The translations under genes and the position numbers were made by a program. A stretch of DNA of 25,552 bases, from positions 1 to 25,552 of the forward strand of contig JADGJL010000315.1 in NCBI GenBank assembly GCA_027600665.1, given 5' to 3'. The DNA comes from Irineochytrium annulatum. Its lineage: Eukaryota; Chytridiomycota; Chytridiomycetes; Chytridiales; Chytridiaceae. This document shows positions 20,028-25,552 of this stretch, piece after piece (position 1 is the first letter of the stretch; each line of letters starts with the position of its first letter). The notes under the pieces are model-generated. The model was not told the DNA's origin and searched no databases. It worked only from the letters and a program-made list of their open reading frames with translations.

Positions 20028-21138
20028 CTGGTCGTCTCCAGGGTTTCCTCGTCGGCGCATCTGCCTGCCTGCCAACCGTTCGGCGCAGCCCAGTTTTGCC
20101 GCCCACCGGAACCGCAGTGGCCTCGCTCGCAGCCGATTCCCCAGCCGCAAGGATCGTGGACGGCCGCGCAGCCGACGTCGCTGCAGGTGGATGTTCGGAC
20201 GAGCCTGCAGCAGAGGTCCGCGGGGTGGCTCGATGTCGTTATGATGACATCGCCAAACATATCGAGCGCGGCTACATTGCCAGAGCCAGCGTCGAGCCGG
20301 AGCTCGTCCGCCGTGCGCAGCAACGTCGCCACGACGAGCAACTACGGCTTTCAGTCTACTACCACCACAGCCGCGACATCCTCCATCACAGCACCCGTGG
20401 CCACCTCCGCGTCGAAGAAATCCTACACCACATTTATCACGCCACCCACGCCCCTTCCTGCGTCCGTCCTGCCCCACACGACCCTTCCCGGCTCATTAAC
20501 CACGACACACTTCACTGGCCTCCGGTTAATCCACGACGGATATCTGTCTACGTTCAGCGCAGCACCGACCCCCGCGGACGCCATGCGCCGCAGAGCCCTT
20601 CTCGCCGTCTTCCGGGATGGCTTGGGACGTGGCGCCGCGCCGGGGTCGTGGAAAAGAGGTCCCATTGCAACCATGGCTTTCACCCTGGGGCCACGCACAC
20701 GCAGGTCCAAGGTTAGGGAGCGCATGGCAGCTGAGAAGGAGGCAGCATTCGCGGCCGGGTCGACGGCATTCATCGTCCGCAATGTCATCCGCGAAGGCGG
20801 CGGTCAAGCCTGCGCGAATTGAGTCGTGGACCTACGCTACGGCCGTGCCCACGCCCTCGACCCACCCTGCCACCGCTGTGTGTGCAGAGAGGGAGGCATC
20901 CGAACTGGTCTGCCTGAAGCCGACGGACGCGTCTCCGCACAGCAGCGACCACGACATGCCTAAGAAGTCAGCCGTCGCCTTTAAGGAGGGCAGGCAGCTG
21001 TCGAGGTATCCGACCCCCGCGTCGTATGTCCACGTGAGGTGTGCGGAGAGCCCACCGTCTCGACCCCGCAGTCAGCACGTTGGCTCGGGAGCCTCACCGG
21101 GGAAGGAGGTTGCCAGGTCGATTGGTGTCGTCATATGA
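20028..21138 (+). pseudogene. Ser/Thr/Pro-rich coding locus with a one-base frame break
   Basis: Seen: from 20028 to about 20795 one plus frame is open with strong G/C third positions. It encodes a Pro/Gln-rich start, a long Ser/Thr/Pro/Ala-rich middle (20230-20560) and a basic-helical end (RSKVRERMAAEKEAAFAAGS). At about 20795, within GAAGGCGGCGGTCAAG, coding character moves to the next frame (AKAAVKPARIESWTY), which continues to TGA 21136-21138. No intron fits. The antisense frame shares the wobble position in the first part and even looks Cys-rich there, but it has stops across 20800-21138, so plus is preferred. The start is unclear; the first in-frame ATG is at 20241 (VVMM). Best read as a pseudogene, or a gene with an indel error. 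No family recognised. Confidence 0.45.
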
Positions 21139-21980
21139 TACGAAGATGCTGCGTGTGTATGTATGGGTTATGTTGCCATCAGAGTAGTCTGAATAATGCA
21201 CGGTTTGCCCAGGAACCTGAGTAATTCAGCAACTCGAGGAGGGGTGAAGGAGAAGTCTGAAAGTGGCTGTTGCGGGAGATCTGTAATTGAAGAAAGCCTT
21301 CTATGTTTGAGAAGCTATGAACTGTTTTTTTTGGTGGGGCAGCGGAAACGGCGTGGGAACCACCCCACTTGCATATGATTCACTCTATGTCATTGCGTCT
21401 TTTTGGCACGATAAGGCCGACGGCATCCATTGGGCGGTTCATCGGTGCATCTTCAAGAATCGCCAGCCCGCAGAAAAAAAGTCAATTCACTTTCACCCTG
21501 CCTTCGGCCTGCACGTCGCCTGCTCGCGGTCGAACGCCCTACTTGAACCACGCACAGAAGGAGAAGCCAAGACTCTCGGAAGGGTTGACTATCCTTCCGT
21601 CGCAGTTGCTGTGACCGGCTGCTTCTTAAGAGACCATCTCCTCGACGCCATCGCGAACGTCATCGCCAGCTAGCGCGCTGCCCAGCACTCCTCTCTTCCC
21701 CTCGCCGCAGCACCCGTAGGCCGTTACCTCGACAAGGCAACGACCTCGACCCTCGCGTGCTTTCCGGTTTCCCCGTATTATGTCATACTTTTACATTGAC
21801 GGGCACACTGGTGAAGTGAGTAGCGTTGATCACTTCAGTTATGTCCTTCTATCAAGCTAATCCGTCTTCGTCCTTTTTTCAGCACGCTGGTTGTGATAGC
21901 GCCTGATACGCGGCCCACTGTCCACCGACAACAACTCAATTACTCAACTTAATTAACTAACGGCAACCCCTACGACAACC
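21139..21980 (+). promoter_or_regulatory. Upstream region and 5' leader of the GATA gene
   Basis: No gene is supported at 21139-21700; a 118-codon reading at 21317 has weak bias. The proximal part holds a likely leader intron, 21816-21882, with consensus donor GTGAGT, branch AAGCTAATC and acceptor CCTTTTTTCAG. Between the intron and the main ATG at 21981 there is no other ATG. Confidence 0.55.
21780..21906 (+). other. Spliced upstream ORF, 19 codons, in the GATA leader
   Basis: ATG 21780 opens 12 codons to 21815. After removal of the 67-nt intron the frame continues at phase 0 through 21883-21903 to TGA 21904-21906, 74 nt before the main ATG. If the intron is kept, the frame ends inside it after 26 codons. 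So an uORF exists in both forms, with different peptides. Transcription start is not known, so inclusion in the mRNA is an inference. Confidence 0.4.
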
Positions 21981-23153
21981 ATGAACCCCATCGTTGCGAC
22001 CGGCGTGTCCTTCGGAGAGGATTACCAGCTCTTCGCTGACCTCCCACCCGCCTCCCCTCCCTCGTCCTCAGAGTCCGCTTCCCCGACCCTGGCCGAGAAC
22101 CTGTACGAAAGCGCTCTAACCGTCGACGCAGCCAACGCGGCCGCGACGGCTACTGAGCTCGGTCTCCTCCTGTTCCAGCTGGAGTCCGCCGCCAGGGGAT
22201 CCTCCAACGATCTCCCTAGCTCGCAGTCCCTGAACCCGGGTCAACTGTTCTTCGGCCAGACTACCGAGGACCTCAGCAGCTTCTTTGAATTCAGCAACGA
22301 GTTCCTTGCGTGCGCCTCACCTTTGGACGCGGCGTCAAACACCACTTCTTTTCCGGTGGTGAAGGCCGAGGACGAAGTGGAGCTCCCATTGGCCGTCCCT
22401 ACCTCGCCCCCGGTCTCCTCATGCTCCTCACCAGACCACCATCCTCACGACCTCTCGGCTCACGTTACGGAGCAGACTCCGCAGCAACAGCAGCCGCAGC
22501 AGGCCGCGCCACGCCCGGCCAGGAAGCCGCAGACCCGCAACCTTGTCTGCCACAACTGCGGCGCAACGTCGACCCCGCTCTGGCGCCGGACCGTCGACCG
22601 CCAGCACAGCCTTTGCAACGCCTGCGGTCTTTACTTTAAGCAGTACCAGTGCCATCGCCCGGCGAACATCAGGACTAAGATGGCCGGCCCACCACCCTCT
22701 ATCGCCCCGGGAAATAGCCCGCTGGCTCCTTCCGCTCCCGTCATGACGACCGGTGCTATAGGCGGTCCAATTAGGCCGCAGCAGAGGCCCCGCGCGCCCA
22801 CGAACTCGACGCTTGCGCGTCGTGCGGCACAGCAACAGATGCAACAGCAGATACAGCTTCAGATGCATATGCAACAGTTGCAGCAGGGGGCGCAATCGCA
22901 GGCCGTCCTTGATCAATCGCAGCAGCAGCAACACCATAGCTACAACCAGCATGGCGGCATTTCGCCACCGCTCTCCCCACCGATGGCGACTATCAAGGCC
23001 TCGGACGAGGACGAGCCGATTGCGATCGTGACGAACGCGTGCCAATTCGACGCCGCCTTTAACCCCGTGTCTATGAAGAAGGAGGAGGCACTTGAGTGGG
23101 TGGCCGTTTTGGAGCGCAAGTTGAGCTCCTTGAGGGATTTTGTTGGCGCTTGA
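21981..23153 (+). CDS. GATA-type zinc-finger transcription factor, 390 aa
   Basis: Single coding exon. The zinc finger is at residues 190-222: C190-x2-C193, the TPLWRR core, an 18-residue loop, then C212-NA-C215 and GLYFKQY...RP. The 18-residue spacing is one longer than in animal GATA factors and matches the type IVb fingers found in fungi and plants. Only one finger is present. The N-terminal half is Ser/Pro/acidic-rich, as activation domains are (EDEVELPL). After the finger come a basic and Pro-rich stretch, a Gln-rich run at about 283-325 and a short C-terminal helix ([17 protein letters not shown]) that may dimerise. Known: GATA factors bind HGATAR sites; in fungi they often control nitrogen, iron or light responses. 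Which of these applies here is not shown. The leader has an intron and a uORF. Confidence 0.93.
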   Translation: MNPIVATGVSFGEDYQLFADLPPASPPSSSESASPTLAENLYESALTVDAANAAATATELGLLLFQLESAARGSSNDLPSSQSLNPGQLFFGQTTEDLSSFFEFSNEFLACASPLDAASNTTSFPVVKAEDEVELPLAVPTSPPVSSCSSPDHHPHDLSAHVTEQTPQQQQPQQAAPRPARKPQTRNLVCHNCGATSTPLWRRTVDRQHSLCNACGLYFKQYQCHRPANIRTKMAGPPPSIAPGNSPLAPSAPVMTTGAIGGPIRPQQRPRAPTNSTLARRAAQQQMQQQIQLQMHMQQLQQGAQSQAVLDQSQQQQHHSYNQHGGISPPLSPPMATIKASDEDEPIAIVTNACQFDAAFNPVSMKKEEALEWVAVLERKLSSLRDFVGA

Positions 23154-23567
23154 ACAGTTATACGTGAAGTTTTTGCTTTTGGGCCGTATGTTGGTGTTTT
23201 TTTTTTTATTTTTCTTTGTTTCCTACGTGCATGTTTGATGAGCTGTGGGGATGTGAACCTCTCCTTTTATGGTCTTCTTTATTTGTTACTGTCGTACCTT
23301 TTGCTTTATCGCGGAGGGTTCTCTGCATGACCCGCGAGACTACATTGGTCTTGCTTCGCGTTTGCTTTGCATGGAATTTTAGCATCAATTGTTTTCCTTT
23401 ATGCATCATGAGTTCTTAGTTCTACCGTCCAACCGATGAATGATGAATGATGATGGAAATTTATTGGTACACTTGATACACCAAATGTTGCTTTCTGCCC
23501 AATTCCATGCATTGCATATGTCCAGTCCTCCAAGGGTCGTCAAAAAGTAGTGTAGTGGCGATAGCGA
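23154..23567. other. Intergenic region between GATA and PEX11-like genes
   Basis: T-rich 3' flank of the GATA gene, including an 11-T run at 23197-23207 and short ATGAATGATGA-type repeats near 23435-23455, then the upstream region of the next gene. No gene seen. Confidence 0.6.
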
Positions 23568-25181
23568 ATGGCTTCACAAGCGCAGCCCCTCTCCCGGATC
23601 GTCGTCCCTGAGCGACTTTCCGACCAGCTCCTCCGCCTCCTCACTCGCCTCCCGTCCTCCATCAACCGCGTCGTCCGCCCCTCCCAGCGAACTTTCCTTG
23701 ATTACGTCTCCCACGTTGAAGGCGCGGACAAGGTCTATCGCTTGATCTCCTACACCTTGCGCCTCATTGCATCGACGCATGCATCGCGCCGGGGTGGAAG
23801 CCACACGTCCCTGCAGGCGCTGCTGAGGCTGGCTGATCAAGTCGCCGACGCGCGTGTGATCTTAAGGTGCTTCGGGTCGCTGGCGGCTTTCGATGCGCTC
23901 TGCAGGCACTTCACGCCCAGGTCGGCGGCGGGGGCTGATGAGGGCCGCGGGAGACGCGGAGGACCGAGGACTGGGCCATCCGGCGGCGGAGTGGAGGACG
24001 ACTCAAGCGTGTACTCCGCGACGGACGGCTCCGACATTGATGGCCTGGCGGTCGGAGCTGGGGAGGAACGGGACTCGCTCTATCGCACGCCGAGGCTCCG
24101 CCGTCGGTTTCCTGTTCCGCGGGGCGCGAGCGCATCATCCTTGCCCGGAGTGGGCGGGACGTCGGGCGGGGGCGTGGTTCTGCGCGGACGGCAAGTTCGG
24201 GGCGTGGATGATCTGGATTTGATGGACTTGGGCAGCCTGGAGGCGCGGTCGGATGATGGCGACGGCGACAGCGAGGGTGATGGAGGCGAGTCGAGGGGCC
24301 GCACGGGACGTGGGAGAGGTCGAAGCGGTCGGTTTGCGTCGGCAGTGGGCGGCAGCAGCGGCAGTTTGCCCTCCTCCGGACCGTGGCGACGCGATGTGCA
24401 GCAGCCGTCGCACCCGCCGCGGCCATCGACCAAGGGCTCGGGTGACACGTTCATGCTCGTGATCCGCTCGTGGCAGAGCATCGCGCTCCTGGCCTACTAC
24501 CCGCTCGAGCTAATGCATCATCTTACCAAGCATCGGATCGTGACGTTTCGCCCGTCTTTACTGCCACCACGGTCCGCGAGCGGAAGTGCGGCCTCGGGGG
24601 GCACGTCCCTACACGCGAGCATCCTTGGCCGTCCCGCCGTCACGCTCGACTCGTACAACGCCGCGCGTGCCGAGCTGTTCTACCGGTGGTCTTGCGCCGC
24701 CTGGCTGGCCCATACGGCGCTGGATGCCGCCGCGCTCGCGCGGTCCGTGGCGGAAGTATGGGCCGCGATTGCGGTCGTTGGGCGCCAGGCGAGGCTCGCG
24801 CAGATTGCGAAGCGGACGACGAGGACGAGGTGGTCGTTGGATGGATTGCTCACGGACGCGGCTGAGCTTGGGGGAAGCTTTGCGCGGCGGCTCGGCGGAA
24901 AGGGCGGCGGGACGGGTTCGAGGGAGATTCGGCAGAGGGCTGAAGGCCCTCCAGAGATGTCGGAGGAGCATAAAATGTTAATGGAAGAGCTAGACGCGCT
25001 TCGGGCGGAGCTGAGAGTCATGGGCATCCGCGGACTTGGGATAGTGGGCGACGCGGCGCTAGCCGTCAACGGAGCGGCCGTCGGGCACCCGATGCCCCTG
25101 TGGATGGTTGGGCTAATTGGTACCGCGTCATCGTTAGCGAGGCTGAGCTTGTCGTGGTCGGCGTTTACTTCGGCAGGCTAG
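23568..25181 (+). CDS. PEX11: PEX11-like peroxisomal membrane protein with long insert, 537 aa
   Basis: Intronless. Residues 1-118 match the start of PEX11 proteins: an amphipathic N-terminal region, then DKVYRLISYTLRLIA and a VADARVILRCFGSLAAF helix. The C-terminal part (about 285-537) has LIRSWQSIALLAYYPLELM, a Tyr/Trp-containing helix near 365, and a final hydrophobic PLWMVGLIGTASSLARLSL, as in the PEX11C group. Known: PEX11 proteins remodel and elongate the peroxisome membrane before division. Between the halves lies an insert of about 165 residues rich in Gly, Asp, Ser and Arg, with RG-type repeats; it roughly doubles the usual length of about 240-280. The ATG at 23568 agrees with the conserved N-terminus. 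The assignment rests on motif pattern rather than alignment. Confidence 0.75.
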   Translation: MASQAQPLSRIVVPERLSDQLLRLLTRLPSSINRVVRPSQRTFLDYVSHVEGADKVYRLISYTLRLIASTHASRRGGSHTSLQALLRLADQVADARVILRCFGSLAAFDALCRHFTPRSAAGADEGRGRRGGPRTGPSGGGVEDDSSVYSATDGSDIDGLAVGAGEERDSLYRTPRLRRRFPVPRGASASSLPGVGGTSGGGVVLRGRQVRGVDDLDLMDLGSLEARSDDGDGDSEGDGGESRGRTGRGRGRSGRFASAVGGSSGSLPSSGPWRRDVQQPSHPPRPSTKGSGDTFMLVIRSWQSIALLAYYPLELMHHLTKHRIVTFRPSLLPPRSASGSAASGGTSLHASILGRPAVTLDSYNAARAELFYRWSCAAWLAHTALDAAALARSVAEVWAAIAVVGRQARLAQIAKRTTRTRWSLDGLLTDAAELGGSFARRLGGKGGGTGSREIRQRAEGPPEMSEEHKMLMEELDALRAELRVMGIRGLGIVGDAALAVNGAAVGHPMPLWMVGLIGTASSLARLSLSWSAFTSAG

Positions 25182-25393
25182 GAGGTGCGAAAATAAAAAA
25201 CGCCTTTTGCGCATAAACACGAAAAGAATGCGAAAGCCGATGGTGTGCAGGATATAGTATGTATTGGCTCGAAAACGAAGCTATGAGACATGTTTTAAAA
25301 ATCGGAAAAGTAGACGACCACGACATAAGGCGTGAGGAGGAGAAGAGAAAGCAGCTGCAGGATAATAGACCAGCATATCAAGACATCTATCTG

Positions 25394-25552
25394 TTACTTG
25401 GGTGGCTGAAACCTTTCAACGCAATCGGCTCGCGACTCTGGCTCACCCGCCCCGGTCGTCAATTCCCAACCTTCGATCTGGTTTGATCGCGGTGCCCAGC
25501 GCTTAAGTCCACCACACTTTGGCAACCGGCCTCCACTTGCCTTCGTTAATAC
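25394..25552 (-). CDS. Possible 3' end of a minus-strand gene (partial)
   Basis: Seen: from the right edge a minus frame is open for 52 codons to TAA 25394-25396, with a tail reading GWELTTGAGEPESRADC and ending FQPPK. No family is recognisable and the bias is only moderate. A competing plus reading (25259-25486) has AT-rich codons. It could also be plain intergenic DNA. Confidence 0.25.
   Translation of the reverse strand, partial: VLTKASGGRLPKCGGLKRWAPRSNQIEGWELTTGAGEPESRADCVERFQPPK

Noticed and set aside
20006..20341. Cys-rich minus-strand reading resembling a secreted domain
   Set aside because: Each Cys arises from a G-ending codon followed by CAN (Gln/His) on the plus strand, so a Pro/Gln-rich plus protein explains it; the minus frame also has stops just upstream.
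20780..20820. Programmed +1 frameshift as the preferred reading
   Set aside because: No slippery stop or stimulatory structure could be recognised; an indel is simpler. Kept only as an option in the findings.

Overview
The window looks like nuclear DNA from a GC-rich fungus, most likely an early-diverging zoosporic lineage (Chytridiomycota in the broad sense). This is an inference. The evidence is: genes interrupted by very short GT...AG introns (about 43-101 nt) with CTAAY or TACTAAT branch sites; strong G/C preference at third codon positions; the standard code; fungal-type genes (PEX11, a GATA factor, an MFS transporter, an SLC25 carrier); and a full TPR-type O-GlcNAc transferase, an enzyme not usually found in Dikarya. 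No tRNA, rRNA, CRISPR array, operon or intact transposon was seen.

Layout. 26-1123 (-) is an unrecognised two-exon gene. 1246-1545 (-) is a possible small gene with a mitochondrial-presequence-like N-terminus. 1764-3141 (+) is a coding-like but repeatedly frameshifted locus with an F-box-like segment. 3276-6453 (+) encodes an adenylation domain, a carrier domain and ankyrin repeats in one 983-residue protein. 7072-7339 (+) is a 61-residue Ser/Pro-rich protein. 7758-9174 (+) is a six-exon mitochondrial carrier with a 12-nt microexon. 10086-14950 (+) is a 1541-residue O-GlcNAc transferase. 15520-16735 (-) is a two-TM protein with PY motifs, divergent from an MFS transporter at 17186-19109 (+). 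19201-19851 (-) is a charged helical protein, convergent with the transporter. 20028-21138 (+) is a second coding-like locus broken by a one-base frame change. 21981-23153 (+) is a GATA zinc-finger factor with a 5'-leader intron and a spliced upstream ORF. 23568-25181 (+) is an intronless PEX11-like protein with a long low-complexity insert. The right edge may hold the 3' end of a minus-strand gene.

The genes do not form an obvious pathway or cluster. The most unusual items are the adenylation-carrier-ankyrin fusion, the two frame-broken loci among otherwise cleanly spliced genes, the microexon, the spliced uORF, and a recurring drift at synonymous sites from C-ending codons at exon starts to G-ending codons at exon ends. 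That drift appears to restart inside two long exons.

Exon structures were built by eye from reading-frame continuity, GT/AG borders, branch sites and protein-family match. No alignment or transcript data were available.
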